Assembly (NCBI GenBank): GCA_965199555.1
Contig: CBDASJ010000016.1
Coordinates: forward strand, 124,001 to 188,000
DNA length: 64,000 nt
Direction: 5' to 3'
From: LMUY01 sp965199555
Lineage (GTDB): Bacteria; Pseudomonadota; Alphaproteobacteria; Acetobacterales; Acetobacteraceae
Part shown: positions 43,833-52,723 of the stretch, piece by piece
How positions within the stretch are numbered: the first letter of the stretch is position 1
Layout: the number at the start of each line of letters is the position of its first letter
Notes under the pieces: model-generated
Seen by the model: only the letters and a program-made list of their open reading frames with translations
Told to the model about the DNA's origin: nothing
Database searches by the model: none
Position numbers and translations under genes: made by a program

Positions 43833-44537
43833 ATGAGCGACGCTGCCGAACTCAAACGTTCCATCAAGGTCTGCATGTTCGACCAGTACGGAACGGTGGT
43901 CGACATGCAGGGCGGCCTGGTCGCCATCGCCAGACCCTTCCTCAAGGACAAGGGCTGGAGCGGCAACCCCAACAGCTTCGTCACCTGGTGGCGCCGCACG
44001 CATTTCGAGAACTCGATGATCGACGCGCTGCTTCACAAGGAGCATACGCCCTATCGCGAGATCGGCCACCGCGCGGTGGCCTTCGTCATGGATCGCGCCG
44101 GCATCGCCTACACTCCGGAAGACGTGCATTACCTCGTCGGCGAAATCGTGAAGCTGCGCCCGTTCCCGGAAGTGCCCGAGGCACTGGCCCGGCTTCAGAC
44201 GCGCTACAAGCTCGTCGTGCTGTCGAACGGCGACCGTGACATGCTGGAAGGTGCCAAGCAGTACCACCAGGTGCCGTTCGACCGCGTGATCTCGGTAGCG
44301 GAAGCCGGCAGCTTCAAGCCGCACGTGGACACCTACACCAAGGCGGCCGAGTTGATGGGTTGCGCCATGGACGAGGTGCTGTTCGTTGCCAATCATGCTT
44401 TCGACTGCATCGGTGCCAAGGCCGCCGGCATGCGCACCGCATTCATCGATCGCCGCAGCCGGCCATTCGGTGAGACCGAATATCAGCCGGACATCCTGGT
44501 CCCCTCGATGAAGGACCTGGCGGATGCCATGGTCTGA
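43833..44537 (+). CDS. HAD-superfamily hydrolase, haloacid dehalogenase type II-like
   Basis: A 234-residue protein from ATG 43833 behind GGGAG. The HAD nucleophile motif CMFDQYGTVVD has Asp at residue 17; motif II is VVLSNGD near 127 and motif III Lys is in GSFKPHVDTY. Motif IV reads FVANHAFDCIGAKAAGM. The family VSSNAWD motif of L-2-haloacid dehalogenases is altered (VANHAFD), with the usual Ser and Asn replaced by Ala and His, so dehalogenation is doubtful. It is the first gene of the rightward operon with a CoA-transferase, thioesterase and HyuAB. Confidence 0.9.
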   Translation: MSDAAELKRSIKVCMFDQYGTVVDMQGGLVAIARPFLKDKGWSGNPNSFVTWWRRTHFENSMIDALLHKEHTPYREIGHRAVAFVMDRAGIAYTPEDVHYLVGEIVKLRPFPEVPEALARLQTRYKLVVLSNGDRDMLEGAKQYHQVPFDRVISVAEAGSFKPHVDTYTKAAELMGCAMDEVLFVANHAFDCIGAKAAGMRTAFIDRRSRPFGETEYQPDILVPSMKDLADAMV

Positions 44538-45741
44538 CACCCCGGCCCTCGCCGGGATCCGGGTACTGGACCTATGCCGGGTGGTATCCGGCCCGTTCGC
44601 CACCATGCAGCTCGGCGATTTGGGGGCGGACGTTCTTAAAGTGGAGGAGCCTGGGCGCGGCGACGAGAGCCGCACCTACGGCCCGCCCTTTCCCGGCGGC
44701 GAAAGCGCTTACTTCATGTCCATCAACCGCAACAAACGCAGTTGCGCGATCGATCTGAAATCACCGGCCGGCCGCGACCTCGTGCTTCGCCTGGCAGCGG
44801 TGGCCGATGTGGTGGTGGAGAACTTCCGGCCTGGAACACTCGATCGGCTGGGACTGGGCTATACCGCGCTGGCGGCAAGGAACGAGCGGCTGGTCATGTG
44901 CGCTATTACCGGCTTCGGTCGCAGTGGCCCGCAGGCGGACCGCCCGGGTTACGACCTGATCATACAGGGTGAATCCGGAGTGATGGACATCACCGGAGAG
45001 CCGGACGGGCCGCCGATAAAGGTTGGCACCTCCATCGCGGATCTGGTCACAGGCCTGTACTGCGCCCAGGCGGTGCTGGCTGGCCTGGCCCGGCGCGACC
45101 GCACCGGCGTTGGCGGCCGGGTGGACGTGTCCATGCTGGACGCAATGGCGTCCCTGCTCACGTTCAACGCCGGCATGTATTTCACAACCGGTATTTCACC
45201 GCAGCGCCGCGGCAATGCGCACCCAAGCATCAGCCCCTATGAGACCTTCGCCGCATTTGATGGCTGGCTGAACATCGCGGTGGCGAACGATAAGTTCTGG
45301 AAGCTGTTCTGCGGCGTGCTCGGCCGGCCAGACCTGCGGGACGATCCCCGCTTCGCGCGCGCGCAAGACCGCGCCGCCGGCCGCCTTGCACTCAGGGAAC
45401 TGCTGCAGCCCATCATCAAGGCCAAGCCGCGCGGCGTGTGGGTCGCGGCGCTTTCCGCCGCCGGGGTGCCTTGTGGCGAGATCAAGACGGTCGCCGAGGT
45501 TTGCGAGGCCCCGCAGTTGATCGCACGCGGCCAGGTTCAAACGGTGCAGCACCCGGCGGCTGGCGAAGTGCGCCACGTCGCCAGCGCAATCCGCTTCGAC
45601 GACGCCCCGCCGCCACCTGCGCGCCCGGCGCCACGGCTGGACGAGCACCGGGAGGCGCTGCTGTCTGAATGGCTCGGCCTGGCGCCGGGCGAGATCGCCG
45701 GCCTGGCTGAGCAAGGTGCCTTCGGAGCCGTCGCGCCATGA
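44524..45741 (+). CDS. CoA-transferase family III (CaiB/BaiF)
   Basis: A 405-residue protein starting MPWSDTPALAGIRVLDLCRV, overlapping the HAD gene by 14 bases. Family features are FATMQLGDLGADVLKVEEPG, NRNKRSCAIDLKSPAGRDL near residue 73 and GFGRSGPQADRPGYDLIIQG near 130. The catalytic Asp falls in IKVGTSIADLVTGLYCAQ near 170. Unlike the pair at 9378/10619 it stands alone, so it is probably homodimeric. Confidence 0.94.
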   Translation: MPWSDTPALAGIRVLDLCRVVSGPFATMQLGDLGADVLKVEEPGRGDESRTYGPPFPGGESAYFMSINRNKRSCAIDLKSPAGRDLVLRLAAVADVVVENFRPGTLDRLGLGYTALAARNERLVMCAITGFGRSGPQADRPGYDLIIQGESGVMDITGEPDGPPIKVGTSIADLVTGLYCAQAVLAGLARRDRTGVGGRVDVSMLDAMASLLTFNAGMYFTTGISPQRRGNAHPSISPYETFAAFDGWLNIAVANDKFWKLFCGVLGRPDLRDDPRFARAQDRAAGRLALRELLQPIIKAKPRGVWVAALSAAGVPCGEIKTVAEVCEAPQLIARGQVQTVQHPAAGEVRHVASAIRFDDAPPPPARPAPRLDEHREALLSEWLGLAPGEIAGLAEQGAFGAVAP

Positions 45742-46172
45742 GCAGCATGCAGGCGGAGGGGCAGGCAATGCTCGACCGCGCCATCGCGGACCCGAGGCAG
45801 GAGTTCGGCTCTTTCTTTCTGTCACGCCTCCTGGGCATGACGGTGGGTTACGAGGCAGAATGCTGCATCGTCACGTTCGACGCCGTGCCGCCCTTGTTCA
45901 ACCCCCAGGGGACGCTGCATGGCGGCGTGCTGGCGACCGCGCTGGACATCTCCATGGGCCATCTGTTGAAACACGTCGCCGGCCCGGGGGCCACGCTTGA
46001 GATGAAGGTGCAATACATGGCCCCCGTGAAGGCAGGACTCGTGCGATGCCAGGGAAGCTTCCTGCGCAGAGGGCGCTCGCTGTCTTTCCTGCAGTCGCAT
46101 GCCAGCCGGGCGGACGGCGTGCTGGTCGCCCATGCGACCGCAACGTGGCGCCAGTTGCCTGGCGTAGAATGA
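45738..46172 (+). CDS. PaaI-type hotdog-fold thioesterase
   Basis: A 144-residue protein overlapping the CoA-transferase stop by ATGA. The hotdog motif LFNPQGTLHGGVLATALDIS lies near residue 55, followed by LEMKVQYMAPVKAGLV. PaaI-like thioesterases release acids from stalled acyl-CoA intermediates. Here it probably recycles CoA in the same pathway as the preceding transferase. It overlaps hyuB by 4 bases. Confidence 0.9.
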   Translation: MSSMQAEGQAMLDRAIADPRQEFGSFFLSRLLGMTVGYEAECCIVTFDAVPPLFNPQGTLHGGVLATALDISMGHLLKHVAGPGATLEMKVQYMAPVKAGLVRCQGSFLRRGRSLSFLQSHASRADGVLVAHATATWRQLPGVE

Positions 46173-48067
46173 GCCGCACCCCCGCCTGGCGCACCGATGC
46201 TGCGACCAGCGCCGTCATCCGCGAGCAGCTCAGTTCCATCGTGCGCGAAATGCGCCGCTCGATGGTGCAATCCTCCTACAGCTCCATCATCTACGAGGGT
46301 TACGACTTCTCCTGCGTACTGATCGACGGCCAGGGCCGCCTGATCGCGGAGTCTGGTGAGGATCACCCGTTTCACATCATCCCCGTGGCCGGGGCGGTGG
46401 AGGGTGCGCTGGCCGTGCACGGCAGCATCGGTCCTGACGACCTGTTGCTGCATAACGATCCATACACCGGCGGCACGCATCTGAACGATGTCGCAGCCAT
46501 CTGGCCGGTGCACGCGGACGGCCTGCCGATCTTCTATGTCGTGGTCCGATCCCACTGGGGCGACGTGGGCGGCATGACGCCGGGGTCGCTCAACGGCGCG
46601 GCGACCGACATCCTGCAGGAAGGCCTGCGGATGAACTACCTCAAGCTCGACAAATCGGGCCGCTCGGAGCTGCTGCGGCTGATCCTGGACAACGTGCGGG
46701 CCACTGAAGAAGCGAAGGCGGATTTCCACGCCGTGCTCGGCATCTGCCGCGTGGCCGAACGGCGGCTGCGCGACTTGGTCGCCCGGCACGGCCTACCTGT
46801 CGTGCAGGCGGCTACGGACGACATCCTCGACGCGTCTGAGCGGCGGATGCGCGCGGCCATCGCGGCCCTGACACCCGGCGAGTATCGCCATGTCGGGTAT
46901 CTCGACGGCAACGAGGCGACGCCGCACCCGCTAGAGGTCCATGTTCGCCTCGTGATTGGGCCAGATGCGATCGAAGCCGATTTCACCGGTAGCTCGGCGC
47001 AGGTGGCGGCGCCGCTGAACGCCGGTCCGGCTATCGCCCCGACTTCCGTGATGACGGTGGTCAAGTCCTTCCTGGACCCGAGTGGTACCATCACCTCCGG
47101 CACGCTGCGCGCCGTGAAGGTCATCACAGTGCCCGGCACCATCGTCAACGCGCGCAGCCCGGCGCCGTGCGGCGGCTTGAACGAGGTGCGGTTCGGCTGT
47201 GACGCCGCGTTGATGGGCGCGCTGGGCCAGGCGATCCCCAGGCGTATGACCGGTGACGTGCGCGGCACGTCCAACCACACCTATATCGGCGCTCGCGGCT
47301 TCATCTTCTACGAATATCCCTCCGGTGGCACAGGCGCCTGGGATACGGGCGACGGCAACACTGCGGTGCGGGCCTTCAACGAGGGCGAAAACGTGTCCGT
47401 CCAGTCTACCGAGATGGTGGAACGCGTCTTCCCGCTGCGCGTCCTGCGACAGGAGGTTCGCCCCGACAGCGGCGGCCCCGGCCGACACCGCGGCGGTTGC
47501 GGCCTCGTGCGCGAGGTGGAGGTACAGGTCGGCGACGCGCGCCTGTCCGTCCTGTCCGACCGTAACATCATCCCGCCCGCGGGCGTTAATGGTGGTGCGT
47601 CCGGAGCAGCCAACCGCTTTACCGTCCGGCGGGACGGGACGGAGTTCGAGCCCAGCGGCTTTCCGGGCAAGGTGGCGAACTTCGCTCTCCAGCGCGGCGA
47701 CGTGGTCATCATGCAATCATCTGGCGGCGGCGGCTTTGGCGACCCGGCCGCACGCGATCCGGTGGCGATGGCCGACGATCTGGCCGACGGCTACGTGTCC
47801 GCTGCGGGCCGCACTGCCTATCAACCTGCCCCGGCCGTGGACGCGCACACCATCCCCAGCCTCGACCCGCGCCATTGCCATGTCTCGGCAGCCTTGGCAG
47901 CCCAGCTGGGCGCAGCGCCGGGCGACCTGCTGGAGCTTTCGGCGGCCGCTGGGCCGGCGCACCGCGTTTGGATGCAGGCGGTCGACCCTACCCTACCCGA
48001 CGCAACCGTGATCGCTGCGGTCGCCGGCCGCTTCCAGATTCGCCGGCTCGGGCGGGGCCGGGCATGA
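46169..48067 (+). CDS. hyuB: Hydantoinase B/oxoprolinase family subunit (HyuB)
   Basis: A 632-residue protein starting MSRTPAWRTDAATSAVIREQ. HyuB features are SIVREMRRSMVQSSYSSIIYE near residue 23, LHNDPYTGGTHLNDVAAIWP near 93 and SHWGDVGGMTPGSL near 128. A long C-terminal domain with GGPGRHRGGCGLVREVEV and VVIMQSSGGGGFGDP follows. With HyuA it forms ATP-dependent enzymes that open 5-oxoproline, N-methylhydantoin or caprolactam-type cyclic amides, or carboxylate acetone-like ketones. The order hyuB-hyuA is reversed from some operons but common in proteobacteria. Confidence 0.95.
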   Translation: MSRTPAWRTDAATSAVIREQLSSIVREMRRSMVQSSYSSIIYEGYDFSCVLIDGQGRLIAESGEDHPFHIIPVAGAVEGALAVHGSIGPDDLLLHNDPYTGGTHLNDVAAIWPVHADGLPIFYVVVRSHWGDVGGMTPGSLNGAATDILQEGLRMNYLKLDKSGRSELLRLILDNVRATEEAKADFHAVLGICRVAERRLRDLVARHGLPVVQAATDDILDASERRMRAAIAALTPGEYRHVGYLDGNEATPHPLEVHVRLVIGPDAIEADFTGSSAQVAAPLNAGPAIAPTSVMTVVKSFLDPSGTITSGTLRAVKVITVPGTIVNARSPAPCGGLNEVRFGCDAALMGALGQAIPRRMTGDVRGTSNHTYIGARGFIFYEYPSGGTGAWDTGDGNTAVRAFNEGENVSVQSTEMVERVFPLRVLRQEVRPDSGGPGRHRGGCGLVREVEVQVGDARLSVLSDRNIIPPAGVNGGASGAANRFTVRRDGTEFEPSGFPGKVANFALQRGDVVIMQSSGGGGFGDPAARDPVAMADDLADGYVSAAGRTAYQPAPAVDAHTIPSLDPRHCHVSAALAAQLGAAPGDLLELSAAAGPAHRVWMQAVDPTLPDATVIAAVAGRFQIRRLGRGRA

Positions 48068-50079
48068 GCGTCTTCGTCGGCATCGACGTCGGAGGGACCT
48101 TCACCGACCTGATCGTCTACGACACGGTCACGGCCACGACCCGGGCACTGAAGGTGCCATCCAACCGCGCCGCGCCCGACCAAGCCGTGCTGGCGGTGCT
48201 GGAGAAGGCGGGGCTGGCATCGGACACGCTCGAATTGGTCGTGCATGGCACCACGGTGGCGACAAACGCCCTGTTGGAACGGCGCGGATCACGCACCGGT
48301 TTCGTCACCACGGCTGGGTTCCGCGACGTTTTGGAACTTGGGCGGACAACGCGACTCGTGCCGAATAGCCTCTACGACCCGTATTTCCGCCGCCCTGCCC
48401 CGTTGATCCGCCGGCGCGACCGAATCGGCGTGCCGGAGCGCGTGGAAGCGACCGGTGAGCCGAGCCTGGCGCTGGATGCGGACGCGGTCGAGGCTGCGGC
48501 GATCGCCTTGAAAGCCGAAGGGGTCGAGTCCGTGGTGGTCGGCTTCGTCAACGCCTACTGCAACCCCGAACACGAAAGGGAAGCAGCCGAGATCCTGGCA
48601 CGCCACTTCAAGCACGTCACCGCCGCCACCTCCGTGTTGAACGAGATCCGTGAGTTTGAACGCTTTTCGGTGGCCGCCATCAACGGTTACGTCATGCCCG
48701 GCATGGCGGGCTACATCAGCCGGCTGACCAGCGCCGTTCACGATGGATACCCACGGGCCAGCTTCTACACCGTGGCGTCCAATGGCGGGTTGCTGTCCAC
48801 GCGAACGGCGGTCGGGCAACCTGTGCGAACGGTGCTGTCCGGCCCGGCGGCAGGCGTAGCAGCCGCGCTTCATCTAGCCCGCGCCGTGGAGGCGCCGAAC
48901 CTGATCACCTATGACATGGGTGGAACCTCAACCGATGTCGCCCTCATCGCCGATGCAGAGTTCCCGTTGAAGCGGGAAACCCTTCTGGAGGGCCTCGTCG
49001 TCCGCTTGCCGCAATTGGATATCCATACGGTAGGCGCCGGCGGCGGCTCCATCGCCGCGGTGGATCCGGGCGGCAGCCTGCAGGTCGGGCCGGAAAGTGC
49101 CGGCGCCGTGCCCGGCCCGGCCGCGTATGGCAAGGGTGGCACCCGCCCCACCATCACGGACGCGAACGTGGTGCTGGGTCGGTTGGGTCCGGCGCAGGAA
49201 CTCGGCAAGTCGCTGCGCATCGACCCGGCCGCCGCGGGAGCTGCCATGTCCGACCTGGCCGGGCGCTTAGGCCTGGAGGCCGAGACGGCTGCGGCCGCCA
49301 TCCTGCGGCTGGGTGTGGCGAAGATGGCCGCGGCGGTGCACGAGATTTCCGTCGCGCGGGGCTTCGACCCGCGGGAGTTTGCGCTGCTGTCGTATGGCGG
49401 CGCCGGCCCCCTGCACGCAGCATTGGTGGCCGACGAGATCGGTATCCCGCGCGTGATCGTTCCCCCATCGCCCGGCGCGTTCTCGGCATTCGGCGCGCTG
49501 TGCTCGGCCCTTTCGAAGGACCGGTCGCGCACACTGCTCCAAACCTTGGACGACGCCAGCCTCGCCGCGGCGGAGCCGGCGTTTGCGGCGATGCTGGAGG
49601 AGGTGCGAGACGAGTTTGGCGCCGAAGCCACGGACCTGTCGGCACTGGTGGAGGAACGCCAATTCGACCTGCGCTACCGCGGCCAGGCACACGAACTGAC
49701 GATTACGGCGCCCCGCGCCAGCAATGCCACGGACGTCGTCCAGCGGTTCGAGACAGCGTTTGAACGGCAGTTCGGTCGACGAGACAGCGGGCGTGGGATC
49801 CAGATGGTCAACATCCGCCTGATCGGTCGGATCCCGATCGAAGCACCGGCTTGGACGGCGCCTGGCGGCGGCTCCGGCCAACCAACGGGATCGCGGCAGG
49901 TGGCCGGCCTTCCAGACTCATGCCCCGTCTGGCTCCGGGGTGACATCCTGCCGGGCATGTCGATCACCGGCCCGGCGATCGTGGAGGAGATGTCCGCGAC
50001 GACGTGGCTGCCAGCAGGGTGGCGGCTGTCCCTGGGCGTGATCGGGCAAATGGAACTGGTGCGGGTCGCGGATGGGTGA
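48064..50079 (+). CDS. hyuA: Hydantoinase A/oxoprolinase family subunit (HyuA)
   Basis: A 671-residue protein starting MSVFVGIDVGGTFTDLIVYD, with the actin-like phosphate-binding loop at residues 6-14. HGTTVATNALLERRGSRTGF near residue 62, LITYDMGGTSTDVALIADAE near 280 and HTVGAGGGSIAAVDPGGSLQ near 320 define the family. SYGGAGPLHAALVADEIGIP lies near residue 445. It provides the ATP-binding half of the HyuAB enzyme. The start overlaps the hyuB stop by 4 bases. Confidence 0.95.
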   Translation: MSVFVGIDVGGTFTDLIVYDTVTATTRALKVPSNRAAPDQAVLAVLEKAGLASDTLELVVHGTTVATNALLERRGSRTGFVTTAGFRDVLELGRTTRLVPNSLYDPYFRRPAPLIRRRDRIGVPERVEATGEPSLALDADAVEAAAIALKAEGVESVVVGFVNAYCNPEHEREAAEILARHFKHVTAATSVLNEIREFERFSVAAINGYVMPGMAGYISRLTSAVHDGYPRASFYTVASNGGLLSTRTAVGQPVRTVLSGPAAGVAAALHLARAVEAPNLITYDMGGTSTDVALIADAEFPLKRETLLEGLVVRLPQLDIHTVGAGGGSIAAVDPGGSLQVGPESAGAVPGPAAYGKGGTRPTITDANVVLGRLGPAQELGKSLRIDPAAAGAAMSDLAGRLGLEAETAAAAILRLGVAKMAAAVHEISVARGFDPREFALLSYGGAGPLHAALVADEIGIPRVIVPPSPGAFSAFGALCSALSKDRSRTLLQTLDDASLAAAEPAFAAMLEEVRDEFGAEATDLSALVEERQFDLRYRGQAHELTITAPRASNATDVVQRFETAFERQFGRRDSGRGIQMVNIRLIGRIPIEAPAWTAPGGGSGQPTGSRQVAGLPDSCPVWLRGDILPGMSITGPAIVEEMSATTWLPAGWRLSLGVIGQMELVRVADG

Positions 50080-50098
50080 GATGAAGACGTTCGGACAC

Positions 50099-50296
50099 TT
50101 CATAGGCCTCAAGGCCGGCACCGTCTGGGTGAACACGTATCGGGCGCTGAGTTATATGATGCCATTTGGCGGCATGAAGTTTTCGGGCATTGGCCGGGAA
50201 AGCGGGATGGACTCAATCCGAGACTACCTGGAAACCAAAAGCGTTTGGGTGTCGATCGCGAAGGGTGCGCCACCAAATCCGTTCATAATGCGCTGA
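50099..50296 (+). pseudogene. Truncated aldehyde dehydrogenase, C-terminal remnant
   Basis: About 65 residues from GHFIGLKAGTVWVNTYRALS through MPFGGMKFSGIGRESGMDSI to YLETKSVWVS match the last seventh of aldehyde dehydrogenases (about 490 residues). The frame begins at 50072 inside the hyuA end, without any sign of the catalytic Cys or NAD domains. The usual PFGGYKxSGIGRE has Met for Tyr. The upstream part has been lost, probably when hyuA was joined here. Confidence 0.85.
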
Positions 50297-50587
50297 AATT
50301 CCGTCTCAGCGAAAGCCATCCCGAACGTTGAAGCTTGCGGCGAATGTCAGGCACACGATGCCGTCAGCAGGGGCCGTCCACCCCATCAATCCCACTCCCA
50401 CTGCGACGATACAAACCTGACAACCACTCCGACAACAAACACGGCCGTCGGCCGCACAGCGCAGCGCAAGATTCCCTCCACCGTAACATGACGCCGCGGC
50501 GCGTGCGCAGCGGTCGGCACTTGAGGAGAGCGAGGGTTTCGCACATCAATGAACCGCAGGTCTCTTTCGCCGAACGGGAGAACGGAT
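50297..50587. other. Intergenic stretch after the aldehyde dehydrogenase remnant
   Basis: About 290 bases with no gene I can support. Codon structure of aldehyde dehydrogenase stops at 50296, and no RNA gene, strong hairpin or repeat is visible. Base composition near 50400-50460 is richer in A and C than the surroundings. The promoter for the oxidase/dpp operon should lie in the right half, but no clear -35/-10 pair stands out. Confidence 0.5.
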
Positions 50588-51751
50588 GTGACAGCGGACA
50601 GCTTCGACGTGGTGGTTATCGGCGCCGGGATCAGCGGTGCGGCTTCCGCTTACGAGATCGCGCTCAGCGGCCTGCGTGTCGTGCTGCTCGACCGGTACGC
50701 CCCGGCGGCGATGGCGTCCGGCTGGACCTTGGCGGGCGTGCGGCAATCCGGCCGCCACCCGGCCGAGTTGCCGCTGGCCATGCAGGCCGTGAAGCTGTGG
50801 GAACAACTGGCCGAACGGCTGGACGCCCCCACGCATTACCGCCAGCGCGGCAACCTGCGCTGCGCCCGGGACGCGGGTGAGGTCGCCATCATCGAGCAAC
50901 TGATCGCGGAACAAAGGGCGGCCGGGCTGGAGATGATCCGGCTTGAGGGGAGCGCCGTCCGGGACGCGGCACCGGCCCTGTCGGAAAAGGTCGTGCTGGC
51001 CTCGCTGTGCCCGACCGACGGCCAGGCGGACCCGAAGGCCAGCGTCGCCGCTTTCGTGCAGGCGGCGGAGCGGGCCGGCGCGGTGCTGCGCTTCGGCGAG
51101 CGGGTGACGTCTATCGAGGCACAGGCCGGGCGCGTGCAGGCGGTCGTCACGGATAAGGGCCGCATCGCCACGGCAAGGGTGGTGCTGGCGGCGGGCGTCT
51201 ACGGCAACGAGTTGCTGGAGCCGCTCGGCATGCGCGTGCCGCTGGACGTGATGATGGTGACGATGGTGAATTCCACCCCGCTGCCGCCGCTGCTGGAGCA
51301 GGTGGTCGGCACCGGCTATGCCAATGGCGGCGGACGGCAGGAATACAACGGCCGCTTCCGCGCCGGCGGCGGCCACGAACCTTGGCATGGCGAGGTGGAG
51401 GAAGGCGCCACCCCCACCGTCCGGCCGACGGTGCAGTCGGTGCACCACGCGCTCGGTGTGTTCGGCGAATTGGTACCGGCGTTCCGCACTGCGCGGATCG
51501 AAAGCATCTGGGCCGGCCTGATCGACCAGACGCCGGACGCCTTGCCCGTGCTGGACACGGGCGCCGGCCTGGACGGGCTTGCCATCGCCATGGGGTTCTC
51601 CGGCCACGGCTTCTGCCTCGGGCCGCTGACCGGCAAGGTCATGTGCGACTTCGTGCACGGGCGCCCGCCAAGCGTCCCGCTCGACGCCTTCGGATTGGCG
51701 CGCTTCAACGGTTGGAACGGCCCCGCGCAGCCGCTCACCCTGCACGGATGA
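50588..51751 (+). CDS. FAD-dependent amine/amino-acid oxidoreductase (DAO family), first copy
   Basis: A 387-residue protein from GTG 50588 behind GGGAG (VTADSFDVVVIGAGISGAAS); an upstream ATG at 50549 is less likely. The dinucleotide-binding GAGISG lies near residue 13, followed by AAMASGWTLAGVRQSGRHPA near 48. GFSGHGFCLGPLTGKVMCDF near residue 350 is the C-terminal FAD signature. DAO enzymes of this size oxidise D-amino acids, sarcosine or opines (OoxB/SoxB types). It overlaps dppD by ATGA, so its substrate is likely what this transporter imports. Confidence 0.93.
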   Translation: MTADSFDVVVIGAGISGAASAYEIALSGLRVVLLDRYAPAAMASGWTLAGVRQSGRHPAELPLAMQAVKLWEQLAERLDAPTHYRQRGNLRCARDAGEVAIIEQLIAEQRAAGLEMIRLEGSAVRDAAPALSEKVVLASLCPTDGQADPKASVAAFVQAAERAGAVLRFGERVTSIEAQAGRVQAVVTDKGRIATARVVLAAGVYGNELLEPLGMRVPLDVMMVTMVNSTPLPPLLEQVVGTGYANGGGRQEYNGRFRAGGGHEPWHGEVEEGATPTVRPTVQSVHHALGVFGELVPAFRTARIESIWAGLIDQTPDALPVLDTGAGLDGLAIAMGFSGHGFCLGPLTGKVMCDFVHGRPPSVPLDAFGLARFNGWNGPAQPLTLHG

Positions 51752-52719
51752 GCACGCTCGCGGTTGACGGGTTGCGGACCGAGTTCAGGCTGGGCGACAC
51801 TTGGCGCCCGGCGGTGGACGGCGTGTCTTTCCGCCTCGACCCGGGCGAGACCTTGGCCCTGGTCGGGGAAAGCGGGTGCGGCAAGTCGGTCACGGCACTC
51901 TCCATCATGGGCCTGCTGCCGCCAACCGCCACGCGGGTCACCGGCTCGGCCCGCGTCGCCGGGGTGGACCTGGTGGCATGTCCACGCCGGCAGCTTGAAC
52001 GCTTGCGGGGGGACACCGTGGCCATGGTGTTCCAGGACCCGATGACCGGGCTCAACCCGGTGATGACCGTCGGCGTCCAGGTGGCGGAAAGCCTGCGCGT
52101 GCACCGGGGCCTGTCCCGCAAGGAAGCCAGGCGCGCCGCGCTGGCCGTGCTGGAAGAGGTGAAGATCCCGTCCCCGGCCACGCGCTTCGACGACTACCCG
52201 CACCAATTCAGCGGCGGCATGCGGCAGCGCGTGATGATCGCGCTGGCCGTCGTGTGCGACCCGGCGGTGCTGCTCGCGGACGAGCCTACCACGGCGCTCG
52301 ACGTGACGATCCAGGCCCAGGTCCTAGGCTTGCTGGCGGATTTAAAGGCGCGGCACGGCATGGCGATGCTGTTCATCACGCACAACCTCGGCGTGGTGGC
52401 CCAGGTCGCCGATCGCGTCGCCATCATGTATGCCGGGCAGATCGTGGAGCAGGCGTCAGTGGATGCGGTGTTCGCCCGCCCGGCCCACCCGTACACGCGC
52501 GCCCTGTTCGCCGCGATCCCGCGCATGGACCGACCCGCCAGCGAATTGGCCGCGATCCCGGGGCGGGTGCCACCGCTGGATGCGATGCCGACGGGTTGCC
52601 GGTTCCGGCCGCGTTGCGGGATGGCGCGGGCAGGCTGCGAGCGACCGCAATCCTTGGCGGAGGCCGCGCCGGGCCACCTGGCGCGCTGCCACGTCGCGAC
52701 GGGCATGTTGGAGGGTTAG
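51748..52719 (+). CDS. dppD: Dipeptide/oligopeptide-type ABC ATPase DppD
   Basis: A 323-residue ATPase starting MSTLAVDGLRTEFRLGDTWR. Walker A is GESGCGKSV near residue 38, the signature is FSGGMRQRV near 152, and Walker B is VLLADEPTTALDV. The C-terminal oligopeptide-transporter motif GCRFRPRCGMARAGC carries the Fe-S-type cysteines. It lies between the two DAO genes and is separated from dppA, dppB, dppC and dppF downstream. Confidence 0.95.
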   Translation: MSTLAVDGLRTEFRLGDTWRPAVDGVSFRLDPGETLALVGESGCGKSVTALSIMGLLPPTATRVTGSARVAGVDLVACPRRQLERLRGDTVAMVFQDPMTGLNPVMTVGVQVAESLRVHRGLSRKEARRAALAVLEEVKIPSPATRFDDYPHQFSGGMRQRVMIALAVVCDPAVLLADEPTTALDVTIQAQVLGLLADLKARHGMAMLFITHNLGVVAQVADRVAIMYAGQIVEQASVDAVFARPAHPYTRALFAAIPRMDRPASELAAIPGRVPPLDAMPTGCRFRPRCGMARAGCERPQSLAEAAPGHLARCHVATGMLEG

Positions 52720-52723
52720 GGCT

